A stretch of 64,000 nucleotides of DNA, taken from UBA1672 sp051967755. Its GTDB lineage: Bacteria > Pseudomonadota > Alphaproteobacteria > Micavibrionales > Micavibrionaceae. The notes under the pieces are model-generated. The model ran no database searches and was not told where the DNA came from. It was given only the letters and a program-made list of their open reading frames with translations. This document shows positions 1-9,561 of the stretch, one piece after another (positions within the stretch are counted from its first letter, which is position 1; each line of letters starts with the position of its first letter). The position numbers and the translations under genes were made by a program. The stretch spans positions 124,001-188,000 of the forward strand of contig JBQDYD010000002.1 in assembly GCA_051967755.1 (NCBI GenBank), written 5' to 3'.

Positions 1-1110
1 TTAGGAACAACGTTCATGTTCACAGGGGCAGGCCATACGGAGGCCTCGGAAGAGGGAGCGAAGTCAGCGCCGCAAGCAATGCCGGTCGAGGTGGTGGAAG
101 TCACCCCTGAGAAAATGCGGATTTGGAAAAGCTTTTCAGGGCATGTTGTCGCTGTGGATCAGGCAGAAATACGCCCACAGGTGAGTGGGCGCATTACCGA
201 AGTGCGCTTTGAAGACGGGCAGCATGTGAAAAAAGGCGATGTGTTAATCGTGATTGATCCGCGCCCATATGAGGCCAGCCTTAATCAGGCAAAGGCCGCT
301 TTCGAAGCAGCAGAAACACAAGCAGCCTTGGCGGAAAAAGAATATCAGCGCGCGAAAAAATTGATTAGCTCTGATGCGATCTCACAAAGCACATTGGATG
401 CGCGTGAGAATAACCGTAAATCGACAATCGCGGATGTGCAGGGCGCAAAGGCCGCGTTAGAACGTGCGGAAATTGATCTCGATTATGCATTCGTGAAAGC
501 GCCTATTTCCGGGAAAATCAGCCGCGCAGAAGTCACCGAGGGTAACCTTGTTCAGGCGGGGCCCGGTGCGCCGCTTCTGACATCCGTGGTTTCTGATGAG
601 AAGGTGTATGTTGATTTTGAAGTCGATGAGCGCACTTATATTAACTCTGTTCAGGCGCAGCCGAAAGCATCGGATAAGAAAATCCCCGTGCGCATAGAGC
701 TATTGGGTAATGCAAGACAATATGAAGGCGTAATCCATAGCTTTGATAACCGCATTGACCGTGCATCAGGTACAATTCGAGCCCGCGCAATTTTTGATAA
801 CGAAGATGGCTTATTGCTTCCCGGTATGTCGGTTAGCGTCAATATGGGCGGATCAGATGAAGAACGTATTTTATTGACAGAGCGTGCAATCGGAACTGAT
901 CAGGACCGTAAGTTCGTATTTACCGTGAACGGGGATAAGGTCGCCAAATATCGCGAAGTTAAAATCGGTGAGAGTATCAAAGGCCGCCGCGTGATCCTTT
1001 CAGGCTTGGAGACGGGTGAGAAGGTTATTTCCGAAGGGTTGGCGTTGATCCGCCCGGGTATGCCTGTCACACCGAAAATGCCGCAGTCCTCTGAGGGCGC
1101 TACACAATAA
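1..1110 (+). CDS. RND efflux periplasmic adaptor (5' truncated)
   Basis: Membrane-fusion (HlyD/AcrA-type) adaptor that would bridge the inner-membrane pump encoded next to an outer-membrane channel. The reading frame is open from base 1, and the first in-frame ATG (base 16) would give a protein without a signal sequence, so the real start and export signal lie left of the window. Visible parts in order are the first lipoyl half (IRPQVSGRI, then GDVLIVIDPRPYEA), an alpha-helical hairpin rich in Ala, Glu and Lys, the second lipoyl half (VKAPISGKISR) and a beta-barrel/membrane-proximal region (RIDRASGTIRARA, LLPGMSV). This order is standard for AcrA/MexA relatives. The pump gene follows after 42 bases, so the two are probably cotranscribed. 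The substrate cannot be told from sequence. Confidence 0.9.
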   Translation, partial: LGTTFMFTGAGHTEASEEGAKSAPQAMPVEVVEVTPEKMRIWKSFSGHVVAVDQAEIRPQVSGRITEVRFEDGQHVKKGDVLIVIDPRPYEASLNQAKAAFEAAETQAALAEKEYQRAKKLISSDAISQSTLDARENNRKSTIADVQGAKAALERAEIDLDYAFVKAPISGKISRAEVTEGNLVQAGPGAPLLTSVVSDEKVYVDFEVDERTYINSVQAQPKASDKKIPVRIELLGNARQYEGVIHSFDNRIDRASGTIRARAIFDNEDGLLLPGMSVSVNMGGSDEERILLTERAIGTDQDRKFVFTVNGDKVAKYREVKIGESIKGRRVILSGLETGEKVISEGLALIRPGMPVTPKMPQSSEGATQ

Positions 1111-1152
1111 TTAAACCGCTACAGACAGCGTTAGCGAAGGAAGAATAAATCC

Positions 1153-4100
1153 ATGAATTTATCCAGTCATTTTATTGATCGCCCGATTTTTGCAGGCGTT
1201 ATCTCTTTTGTCATCTTTATGTTGGGCGCGATTGCGATGTTCCAACTGCCGATTTCTGAATATCCGGAAGTCTCTCCCCCCTCTGTTCAGATTTCGGCAA
1301 GCTTTCCCGGTGCGAACCCTGCGGTTATCGCCGAAACGGTTGCAACCCCGCTGGAGGAGCAAATCAGTGGTGTTGAGAACCTGCTATATATGAACTCTCT
1401 GGCAACGGCAGATGGTCAGCTTTCTTTGACCGTAACCTTTGCAATCGGAACCGATGTTGATTTAGCACAGCAACTTGTGCAAAACCGCGTATCTCAGGCA
1501 TTACCCAGATTGCCTGAGGTAACGCGGAACCTTGGTGTGACGGTTGTTAAAAGCTCGCCTGACTTGACGATGGTGGTGCACTTAACTTCCCCGAATGAGC
1601 GCTATGACATGCTGTATTTGCGTAACTACGGGACGCTGAATATTAAAGATCAGCTTGCCAAGATTAATGGCGTGGGGCAGGTGCGTTTATTCGGATCGGG
1701 TGATTACGCAATGCGCTTATGGCTCAATCCTGACCGTATCGCAGAACGCGGTATGAGCGCCGATGAGGTTGTTGCGGCTGTGCGCAGGCAAAACATTCAG
1801 GTTGCGGCAGGTGTGATTGGTGGCCCGCCATATGATGACACCACGGAATTGCAGTTGCCTGTGAATGTGCAAGGACGCTTGACCAGCCCTGAAGAGTTTG
1901 AAGAAATTATCATTAAGCGCGATGAAAACGGCGTGGTCACACGTCTGAAGGATGTGGCGCGCGCAGAGCTTGATGCGCAGAGCTATTCCCTTCGCTCTAT
2001 GCTGAATAATGAGCCCGCGGTGGCGATTCCGATCTTTGCCGCGCCGGGTGCAAACGCGCTTGAGCTTTCTGCGAATGTGCGTGCGAAAATGGCGGAACTG
2101 AAAAAGAGTTTTCCGGAGGATGTCAATTACGAGATTGTTTATGACCCGACAGTGTTCGTGCAGCATTCTATTGATGCGGTTATTCATACTTTGATCGAGG
2201 CGGTGATCCTTGTGGTGCTTGTGGTGATTGTATTCCTGCAAACATGGCGCGCCTCTATCATTCCGCTCTTGGCTGTTCCTGTTTCGATTGTCGGTACATT
2301 TGCCATTATGTTGCCACTTGGCTTTTCGATTAACGTGCTTTCGCTTTTCGGGCTTATCCTTGCCGTTGGTATTGTGGTGGATGATGCCATTGTTGTGGTG
2401 GAAAATGTTGAACGTAACATCGAAGAGGGCAAAAAACCCCGCGAAGCGACAGTGCAGGCCATGAAGGAAGTGACTGGCCCGATTATCGCAACGTCACTGG
2501 TTGTTGCCAGTGTGTTTATTCCGATCGCCTTTATTAGCGGTCTGACAGGGATGTTCTACAGGCAATTTGCTTTAACCATTGTGATTGCGACGTTTATTTC
2601 GGCGTTGAACTCACTGACACTTAGTCCCGCGCTTTCTGCTGTGCTCCTAAAACCCAAGCATGAGCAGGAAGACAAGCTAACGCGTATTATGAACTTCTTG
2701 TTCGGTTGGTTCTTTAACATCTTTAATAAGGTGTTTGATCGATCACAAAATGTTTATGCGCGCGGTGTTGGTGTGTTTGGCCGAAGACGTGCCATCATGA
2801 TGGTGTTGTTTTTCCTTCTTGTCGGGGCAACATATTACAGTTTTGGTCTTGTGCCAAAAGGGTTCGTTCCTGCGCAGGATAAGCAGTATTTGATTAGTTT
2901 TGCGCAGCTTCCCTCCGGCGCGACCTTGGAGCGTACAGAAGAAGTGATGCGCAAAATGGGCGATATTGCCTTGGCCGAGGAAGGCGTTGCCAATGCGGTT
3001 CAATTCCCCGGTTTGTCTGTAAACGGCTTTGTGAACTCATCAAGTGCGGGTATCGTTTTTGTGCCGCTTGATGATTTTGAGGAACGCACATCACATGATT
3101 TGAGCGCGGATGCGATTGCAGGGCGATTGCAGCAGAAATTCGCCGCAATCGACGAAGCCTTTATCGCGATTTTCCCACCACCGCCCGTACGCGGTCTGGG
3201 GACAACAGGTGGATTTAAACTTCAGATCCAAGATCGCGGGGATCAGGGCTATCAGGCATTGGATAATGTCGTGAAACAAGTCACAGGTATGGCCTATCAA
3301 AATCCTGCGCTTTCACGCGTATATTCAAATTACAATGTCAGTGTACCACAGCTCTATGCCGACCTTGATCGTACAAAAGCGCAGCAGCTTGGTATTCCGA
3401 TCGATGAGATTTTCCGCACAATGCAGATTTATCTCGGCTCTATTTATGTGAATGACTTTAATCAGTTTGGCCGTACCTATCAGGTTGTCGCGCAGGCGGA
3501 AAAAGATTTCAGATCAGAGCCGCAAGACATCACGCGTCTACAGGTTAGAAACGCAAGCGGTCAGATGGTGCCTTTGGGCTCTGTGATTGATGTACAGGAA
3601 ACATTCGGGCCTGAGATTGCATCGCGCTATAATGCCTATAGATCTGCGGATTTAAACGGTAACCCTGCACCCGGATTTTCTTCGGGACAGGCGCAGGATG
3701 CCATCACTGAAATTCTGAGCGAGGCTTTGCCGCAAGGGTTTGAGTTTGAATGGACGGAACTGACGTATCAGCAGATATTGGCCGGTAATACTGCGATCTA
3801 TATCTTCCCGCTTTGTATCTTCTTTGTGTTCTTGGTTCTGGCCGCACAATATGAAAGTCTGGCATTGCCTTTGGCGGTGATCATGATCGTGCCGATGGCC
3901 ATTCTTTCGGCGATCCTTGGCATCTATTATATGGGCGGCGATAACAATATCTTCACACAGATCAGCTTGTTCGTCTTGGCGGCACTGGCGTGTAAGAACG
4001 CGATTTTGATTGTCGAATTTGCGCGTGAGTTAGAGCATGAAGGAAAATCAACGATTGCGGCTTCAATCGAGGCATGTCGCCTGCGTTTGCGTCCTATTTT

Positions 4101-4332
4101 GATGACATCTTTTGCCTTTATCATGGGTGTGCTGCCCTTGGCGGTTAGTCATGGTGCGGGCGCAGAGATGCGTCAGGCAATCGGTATCGCGGTGTTCTCA
4201 GGAATGCTGGGCGTGACATTCTTTGGCCTGATCTTTACGCCTGTGTTCTATGTGGTGTTTAGAAACATTGAAAAGGCGATATTCGGAAATAAATCTTATG
4301 AAGAGCCTGCACAGACAGTGGCGGCGGAGTAA
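1153..4332 (+). CDS. RND multidrug efflux pump, inner-membrane subunit (HAE1/AcrB type)
   Basis: Proton-driven exporter of the AcrB/MexB group, 1059 residues, the normal length for the family. The N-terminus (FIDRPIFAGVISFVIFMLGA) is the typical first transmembrane helix. The proton-relay pair of aspartates is present in helix 4 (GIVVDDAIVVVENVER, about residue 410), and the matching lysine region is in the C-terminal half (ACKNAILIVEFA). Two large periplasmic porter/docking loops lie between helices 1-2 and 7-8. It sits between the adaptor and an outer-membrane factor, which completes a tripartite pump. The outer-membrane gene starts one base after this stop codon, which suggests translational coupling. 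Substrates are unknown. Confidence 0.95.
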   Translation: MNLSSHFIDRPIFAGVISFVIFMLGAIAMFQLPISEYPEVSPPSVQISASFPGANPAVIAETVATPLEEQISGVENLLYMNSLATADGQLSLTVTFAIGTDVDLAQQLVQNRVSQALPRLPEVTRNLGVTVVKSSPDLTMVVHLTSPNERYDMLYLRNYGTLNIKDQLAKINGVGQVRLFGSGDYAMRLWLNPDRIAERGMSADEVVAAVRRQNIQVAAGVIGGPPYDDTTELQLPVNVQGRLTSPEEFEEIIIKRDENGVVTRLKDVARAELDAQSYSLRSMLNNEPAVAIPIFAAPGANALELSANVRAKMAELKKSFPEDVNYEIVYDPTVFVQHSIDAVIHTLIEAVILVVLVVIVFLQTWRASIIPLLAVPVSIVGTFAIMLPLGFSINVLSLFGLILAVGIVVDDAIVVVENVERNIEEGKKPREATVQAMKEVTGPIIATSLVVASVFIPIAFISGLTGMFYRQFALTIVIATFISALNSLTLSPALSAVLLKPKHEQEDKLTRIMNFLFGWFFNIFNKVFDRSQNVYARGVGVFGRRRAIMMVLFFLLVGATYYSFGLVPKGFVPAQDKQYLISFAQLPSGATLERTEEVMRKMGDIALAEEGVANAVQFPGLSVNGFVNSSSAGIVFVPLDDFEERTSHDLSADAIAGRLQQKFAAIDEAFIAIFPPPPVRGLGTTGGFKLQIQDRGDQGYQALDNVVKQVTGMAYQNPALSRVYSNYNVSVPQLYADLDRTKAQQLGIPIDEIFRTMQIYLGSIYVNDFNQFGRTYQVVAQAEKDFRSEPQDITRLQVRNASGQMVPLGSVIDVQETFGPEIASRYNAYRSADLNGNPAPGFSSGQAQDAITEILSEALPQGFEFEWTELTYQQILAGNTAIYIFPLCIFFVFLVLAAQYESLALPLAVIMIVPMAILSAILGIYYMGGDNNIFTQISLFVLAALACKNAILIVEFARELEHEGKSTIAASIEACRLRLRPILMTSFAFIMGVLPLAVSHGAGAEMRQAIGIAVFSGMLGVTFFGLIFTPVFYVVFRNIEKAIFGNKSYEEPAQTVAAE

Positions 4333-4333
4333 A

Positions 4334-5701
4334 ATGATGAAACAGTTAATTGCATTATCAAGTTTGGTTTTATTAAGCGGGTGTTTCCTGTCTGATGATT
4401 TACGGCTTCCGCCTATGAAGGATGCGACGGATTATACCGTGAAGGTGGATCAGGAAATTCCTATTGTGGGTGAGGACACGCTTTCGCAATGGTGGGAACG
4501 TTTCAATGACCCTACTTTGGATGCGTTAATTGAAAAAGCACTGGTTGAAAGCCCTGACCGCCTGATAGCAGAGGCCGCCATCGCAGAGGCCCGCGGTTTG
4601 CGCCGTACGTCCTTATCCTATTTATTCCCGCAGGTCGGGGCGTCGGGGAATATCGGGCGCGAAGATACGGGATCATCTTTTGCGAAGTATCCTGACTCTT
4701 TTTACGATGCGGGCTTTGATGCGTCCTTTGAGATTGATGTGTTTGGCCGTAACCGAAATAACTATAGCGCATCAGATGCGCAACTGGCGGCAGCAGAAGA
4801 GCAATATCATGATGTGAGCTTAACTCTGATTGGTGAGGTCGCACGCAGCTATGTTGATTTCCGCGCCGCTCAGAACCAACTGCGTATCGCGCGCAAAAAC
4901 CTGAAGTCTCAGGAAAAGACGCTGGCGTTGATTGAGGATTTATTCCGTCTCGGCTCCGCGCCGAAATTGGATGTGGAGCGTACGCTTAATCTTGTGAATA
5001 CAACGCGCGCCTCTATTCCTGAATTTAAACGTCAGGAAGATAATGCGCGTCTGCGTTTAAGCGTACTGACAGGTGTTTTGCCGCAAGATTTGATTCAGCT
5101 TTTGCTCATCGACTCTGAAATTCCGGGATCAGACGTATCCCCTGTTTTGATGGCGCCTGCGCAAGTTGTATCGGCGCGGCCTGACGTGCGCGCGGCAATT
5201 GCAAACCTGAAGGCGGGAAGCGCCCTGCGTGACGCGGCCTTTGCGGAATTATTCCCGACATTCAACTTAAGCGGTTTTTACGGCGTTGCGGATAATGCGC
5301 TGGCCAGCACGGTTGAGCCATGGAATATCGCACTGGGCGCGGCTGTACGCTTGCTTGATTTCGGGCGCATAGAAGGGCGCATTGATGCGGCAGAAGCGCG
5401 CGAGATGCAAGCCTATCAACTTTATCGTAAAACCATACTTGAGGCCGTGACTGAGGTAGAAACTGCGCTTTCTGATTATGCGCATATCAGTAATCGATAT
5501 GTCTCTTTAGAGCGCGCCTATAAAAGTGCCAATAGCGCGCTAGAGCTATCGCAGACACTGTATAAGGAAGGGGAGATTTCGTTCCTTGATGTGTTGGATG
5601 CGCAGCGCACCGCGAATAACGCGGAAGCCTCTCAGGTTTCTGCTAAGGCTGCACAGGCGCAGGCTTTAATCAGACTTTATAAATCGCTTGGTGTTTATTA
5701 A
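4334..5701 (+). CDS. RND outer-membrane factor, NodT/OprM-type lipoprotein
   Basis: TolC-like outer-membrane channel subunit for the upstream pump, about 455 residues. The chosen start is the ATG directly after the pump stop codon. It gives a short lipoprotein signal with a lipobox (LLSGC), and longer in-frame starts would only add residues overlapping the pump gene. Two OEP repeats are visible, each with long amphipathic helices (for example QWWERFNDPTLDALIEKAL near the start and FLDVLDAQRTANNAE near the end). Conserved family phrases such as EIDVFGR and SARPDVRAA are present. The lipid anchor is the OprM/NodT pattern rather than that of E. coli TolC. It closes a three-gene operon. Confidence 0.92.
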   Translation: MMKQLIALSSLVLLSGCFLSDDLRLPPMKDATDYTVKVDQEIPIVGEDTLSQWWERFNDPTLDALIEKALVESPDRLIAEAAIAEARGLRRTSLSYLFPQVGASGNIGREDTGSSFAKYPDSFYDAGFDASFEIDVFGRNRNNYSASDAQLAAAEEQYHDVSLTLIGEVARSYVDFRAAQNQLRIARKNLKSQEKTLALIEDLFRLGSAPKLDVERTLNLVNTTRASIPEFKRQEDNARLRLSVLTGVLPQDLIQLLLIDSEIPGSDVSPVLMAPAQVVSARPDVRAAIANLKAGSALRDAAFAELFPTFNLSGFYGVADNALASTVEPWNIALGAAVRLLDFGRIEGRIDAAEAREMQAYQLYRKTILEAVTEVETALSDYAHISNRYVSLERAYKSANSALELSQTLYKEGEISFLDVLDAQRTANNAEASQVSAKAAQAQALIRLYKSLGVY

Positions 5702-5792
5702 ATAAATATCACTAATTTACCGTGGTCATCGCGCTTTTCATCCTTTATGCTGCCCCTTATCTTTTGGCACATAAATAAAGGATATAAAAATC

Positions 5793-6899
5793 ATGAAAAC
5801 ACGCGCCGCAGTGGCTTATAAAGCCGGAGAACCTCTTGTTATTGAAACTGTTGATCTGGAAGGGCCGAAAGCCGGTGAAGTCTTGGTCGAAAATATGGCG
5901 ACAGGGGTCTGTCACACAGATGCGTTTACTTTATCAGGCGATGATCCTGAAGGTGCGTTTCCCGCGATTTTAGGTCATGAAGGCGCAGGCATTGTGCGCG
6001 AGGTTGGCGAAGGTGTGACCTCAGTTAAGGTTGGCGATCATGTGATCCCGCTTTATACACCTGAGTGCCGCGAATGTGATTTCTGTTTGCATCCGAAAAC
6101 AAATCTCTGTCAGTCGATCCGCTCTACACAGGGGCAAGGTCTTATGCCTGATGGTAGCAGCCGTTTTTCCATTAACGGTGAAAAAGTTTTGCACTATATG
6201 GGAACGTCAACATTTTCGAACTTTACGGTTCTGCCTGAAATTGCTGTTGCGAAAATTCGTAAAGACGCTCCGTTTGAAAAAGTATGTTACATCGGGTGCG
6301 GCGTGACGACAGGTATTGGCGCGGTTGTTTTTGATGCCAAGGTAGAGCCGGGATCAACCGTTGCTGTGTTCGGTTTAGGCGGGATTGGCCTGAATGTTAT
6401 TCAGGGTGCGAAGATGGTTGGTGCATCACGCATTATCGGGATTGACCTGAATCCTGCAAAAGTAGAACTGGCCAAAAAATTCGGGATGACCGATTTCATT
6501 AACCCGAATGACGTTGAAAATGTGGTTGAGGCGATTTGCGATCTGACCAATGGCGGGGTTGATTATTCATTCGAATGTATCGGGAATGTGAATGTTATGC
6601 GTCAGGCGCTTGAATGCTGCCACAAAGGCTGGGGCGAGAGTGTGATTATCGGCGTTGCAGGTGCAGGGCAGGAAATTTCAACCCGTCCGTTCCAATTGGT
6701 GACAGGCCGCGTATGGCGCGGATCGGCCTTTGGTGGTGCGCGCGGGCGTACGGACGTTCCGAAAATTGTTGATTGGTATATGGATGGAAAGATCAATATT
6801 GATGATCTGATTACACATACAATGCCGTTGGATGACATCAACAAAGCGTTTGATTTGATGCATAAAGGGGAATCAATCCGTAGCGTGGTGGTCTATTAA
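5793..6899 (+). CDS. frmA: S-(hydroxymethyl)glutathione dehydrogenase / class III alcohol dehydrogenase
   Basis: Oxidises the glutathione adduct of formaldehyde to S-formylglutathione with NAD. It has 368 residues, the usual length. Seen in the sequence are the catalytic zinc ligands (GVCHTDAF, GHEGAGIV, and the Cys in YIGCGVTTGIGA), the structural-zinc cysteines (PECRECDFC plus a fourth Cys shortly after) and a Rossmann motif (VFGLGGIGLNVIQGAK). The next gene, the matching hydrolase, begins two bases after the stop, so they form the standard formaldehyde-detoxification pair. No FrmR-type regulator is adjacent. The enzyme also acts as an S-nitrosoglutathione reductase in other bacteria (family knowledge). 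Confidence 0.96.
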   Translation: MKTRAAVAYKAGEPLVIETVDLEGPKAGEVLVENMATGVCHTDAFTLSGDDPEGAFPAILGHEGAGIVREVGEGVTSVKVGDHVIPLYTPECRECDFCLHPKTNLCQSIRSTQGQGLMPDGSSRFSINGEKVLHYMGTSTFSNFTVLPEIAVAKIRKDAPFEKVCYIGCGVTTGIGAVVFDAKVEPGSTVAVFGLGGIGLNVIQGAKMVGASRIIGIDLNPAKVELAKKFGMTDFINPNDVENVVEAICDLTNGGVDYSFECIGNVNVMRQALECCHKGWGESVIIGVAGAGQEISTRPFQLVTGRVWRGSAFGGARGRTDVPKIVDWYMDGKINIDDLITHTMPLDDINKAFDLMHKGESIRSVVVY

Positions 6900-6901
6900 T
6901 A

Positions 6902-7750
6902 ATGAAACAGATTGAAACACATACTTGTTTTGGCGGCACACTCAGCGTTTATGAACATGAAAGTGCGGTGCTTGGCTGCACCATGAAATTCAGCGTCTTT
7001 TTGCCTGCGCAGGCAAATGATGGGGCAGTGCCGTATCTGACATATTTATCAGGCCTGACCTGCACCCACGATAATTTCACCACTAAGGCGGGTGCGTATG
7101 GTGCGGCCGCGGCGGCAGGCATAGCGATTATTGCGCCTGACACATCACCGCGTGGTGATGATGTGCCCGATGATGAAGGGTATGATTTCGGCAAGGGCGC
7201 GGGTTTTTATATCAACGCCACGCAAGCGCCATGGGCCAAACATTTTAAAATGGAAAGCTATATCACCGGTGAATTAAATGATCTGGTGAAGGCCGAGTTT
7301 CCTGTGAATGCGGATCAGCAAGGCATTTTTGGGCATTCCATGGGCGGTCACGGCGCGTTGACATTATATTTAAAATACCCTGATCTTTATAAATCGGCTT
7401 CGGCGTTTTCACCGATTGTTGCCCCATCACAAGTGCCATGGGGGCATAAGGCGTTTTCAGGATATTTAGGCGATGATCAGGCGGAATGGAAAAAGCATGA
7501 TGCCAGCGCGCTGATGGAAGCGTCAGGCGATCGTTCAGGTCAACCATCTATTTTGATTGATCAAGGGCGCGGCGATCAGTTTTTGGAAGAACAGCTCAAG
7601 CCCGAAATTTTTGAAGCCGCTTGTCAAAAGGTCGGGCAGGCTCTCGAGCTGCGGCTTCACGATGGCTATGATCACAGTTATTACTTCATACAAAGTTTTG
7701 TCGCTGATCATATCGCGCATCACGAAAATATTTTAAAGCAGGCCAAATAG
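6902..7750 (+). CDS. frmB: S-formylglutathione hydrolase
   Basis: Serine esterase (esterase D family) that hydrolyses S-formylglutathione to formate and glutathione, completing the pathway begun by the preceding gene. It has 282 residues, the family norm. The nucleophile elbow is GHSMGGHGAL, the acid is probably in IDQGRGDQF, and the histidine is in HDGYDHSYYF. The early motif YLSGLTCTHDNF is a family signature. It is separated from frmA by two bases. Its stop codon lies inside a rho-independent terminator, so the operon ends here. Confidence 0.96.
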   Translation: MKQIETHTCFGGTLSVYEHESAVLGCTMKFSVFLPAQANDGAVPYLTYLSGLTCTHDNFTTKAGAYGAAAAAGIAIIAPDTSPRGDDVPDDEGYDFGKGAGFYINATQAPWAKHFKMESYITGELNDLVKAEFPVNADQQGIFGHSMGGHGALTLYLKYPDLYKSASAFSPIVAPSQVPWGHKAFSGYLGDDQAEWKKHDASALMEASGDRSGQPSILIDQGRGDQFLEEQLKPEIFEAACQKVGQALELRLHDGYDHSYYFIQSFVADHIAHHENILKQAK

Positions 7751-7762
7751 GCCTGTTTTTTT
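7739..7762 (+). terminator. Rho-independent terminator of frmAB
   Basis: A six-base-pair GC-rich stem (CAGGCC / GGCCTG) with loop AAATA is followed by seven T. The frmB stop codon sits across the loop and second arm. Confidence 0.85.
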
Positions 7763-7823
7763 GTCTGATTTTTAAGTTTTTTTGAGTATTTTTATGAAAA
7801 ATAAATTTTCGGTCAGATTTTTC

Positions 7824-7851
7824 TTGTACTTTTCTGGCAGAGGTATATAGG
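7824..7851 (+). promoter_or_regulatory. Possible sigma-70 promoter for the AspT-type transporter
   Basis: TTGTAC (7824-7829) and TATAGG (7846-7851) are separated by 16 bases, about 45 bases before the transporter start. The match is moderate and was made by eye. Confidence 0.3.
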
Positions 7852-7896
7852 TATCGCCGTTTTTACTAATGTATAAATAAGAAAAGACACTTAGCC

Positions 7897-9561
7897 ATGG
7901 AAATTAATCTATATGATCTTTTGATCGACGATAAGGTGCTTGTGATTTTTACAGTCATAACACTGGGGTATGTTTTGGGTAAAATGAACATTCTGGGCTT
8001 TAAGCTTGGGAATGTGACGGGCGTTTTACTTCTCGGTTTAACATTTGGGGCATTTGGGTTTGAAGGTGTGCCCGAACTGGCGACCTTCGGATTTACGCTT
8101 TTTATTTTTTGTGTGGGTTTGCAGGCGGGGCCAAGCTTTTTCAGCGCGTTTGCATCGGACGGTACAAAATATATTGCCGTCTCACTTGTTGTGGCATTGA
8201 CCGCGGTCACGCTTTGTAAAATCTACGCGGCGTTTTTTGATATGGAACTGGGCTTAGCGGCAGGGATGCTTGCGGGATCTCTCACCAGTACGCCTACGCT
8301 TGTTGGTGCGCAAGATGCAGTGCATAGCGGCTTAGCGATTTTGGATGACGGTATGACCGCAGAGCAAGTCGTAAAGAACATCAGCGTTGCCTATTCCCTG
8401 ACCTATCTTTTCGGGATTGGTGGCTTGATGCTGGTGATTAAATATATTCCTGCGCTATTCGGAATTGATCTGGCCGCAGAGGCGAAAAAGATCACATCCG
8501 TGAAGGCCAGCGCGAAATCAATTAATGAAAATAATTTACCGATGGTGCGTACCTATAAGGCATCGACGGAAGATATGATTGATAAAACGGTTGCGCAAAT
8601 TCAGGATGAGGCCAAGCAGCGTTTTACAGTTTTAGGCATACGACGTGATGGTAAAATTTTCGACGCGGAGAGCGATACAATCGTTAAAAAAGGTGATGTC
8701 GTTTCAATTATCGCGCCGGTGGCTCAGCACAGCTTTGCCAAGGAAAAGAATATCCCTGAGGTGTTTGATAAGGAATTGTTGAATTTCCGTATTCGAACCA
8801 AGGAAATTATCATCACCAAATCTGATGCAGTCGGTAAAGAAATCCGTGATTTACAGTTAGATACAGAGCATGCGTGTTTCCCGCTTAGTATTACGCGTCT
8901 TGGCATTGAGTTGCCTGTCAGTAAGAGCAGCATCATTCATAAGGGCGATAAGCTTGAGGTGATCGGTGAGGAAAAGCACATTACGGACTTAAGCGATGAA
9001 TTAGGGCGCATTGAGACCGATCTGGAGAAAACAGATTTGCTTACGCTTTGTCTTGGTGTGGCGCTTGGTTTGTTGCTCGGTACGCTTGTTGTTAAGCTTG
9101 GTGATATTTCGATCGGCTTGGGCAGTGCAGGCGGATTGTTGATTGTCGGTATCTTGATCGGGTTCTTCCGTTCTGTGCATCCGACATTTGGGACTTTCCC
9201 GCGTGCAGCGCGCAATATTATGATGGATTTCGGTATTGTCCTGTTTATGTCTGCCATCGGACTGAATGCAGGAAGTGAAGTGCTTGGTGCGCTTTCTTCT
9301 GTCGGTGGTCAGTTGGTATTGTGCGGGATGACAATCACGATGATCCCTGTCTTTATTGCCTTTATGTTCGGACGTTATGTTTTGAAAATGAATGCGGCAT
9401 TGTTGATGGGTTCAATCACAGGCTCCATGACCAGTACGCCGTCATTGAATTTGGTAAACGAAGCCGCGAACAGTCAGGCACCCGGATTAGGCTATGCAGG
9501 AAGTTACGCGTTTTCGAACGTGTTCCTGACCTTCTGCGGTGCCTTGATGGTGTTCCTTTAA
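7897..9561 (+). CDS. AspT/YidE-type transporter with TrkA-C (RCK) domains
   Basis: Polytopic inner-membrane transporter of the aspartate:alanine antiporter superfamily, 554 residues. The architecture is typical: an N-terminal membrane half (about residues 10-190), two hydrophilic TrkA-C/RCK_C regulatory domains (about 205-370), and a second homologous membrane half (about 375-554). The internal duplication shows as GSLTSTPTLVGAQDAV in the first half and GSITGSMTSTPSLNLVNEA in the second. Characterised relatives exchange dicarboxylic amino acids, but the substrate here is unknown. The stop codon interlocks with that of cydB on the other strand (shared TTAA). Confidence 0.88.
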   Translation: MEINLYDLLIDDKVLVIFTVITLGYVLGKMNILGFKLGNVTGVLLLGLTFGAFGFEGVPELATFGFTLFIFCVGLQAGPSFFSAFASDGTKYIAVSLVVALTAVTLCKIYAAFFDMELGLAAGMLAGSLTSTPTLVGAQDAVHSGLAILDDGMTAEQVVKNISVAYSLTYLFGIGGLMLVIKYIPALFGIDLAAEAKKITSVKASAKSINENNLPMVRTYKASTEDMIDKTVAQIQDEAKQRFTVLGIRRDGKIFDAESDTIVKKGDVVSIIAPVAQHSFAKEKNIPEVFDKELLNFRIRTKEIIITKSDAVGKEIRDLQLDTEHACFPLSITRLGIELPVSKSSIIHKGDKLEVIGEEKHITDLSDELGRIETDLEKTDLLTLCLGVALGLLLGTLVVKLGDISIGLGSAGGLLIVGILIGFFRSVHPTFGTFPRAARNIMMDFGIVLFMSAIGLNAGSEVLGALSSVGGQLVLCGMTITMIPVFIAFMFGRYVLKMNAALLMGSITGSMTSTPSLNLVNEAANSQAPGLGYAGSYAFSNVFLTFCGALMVFL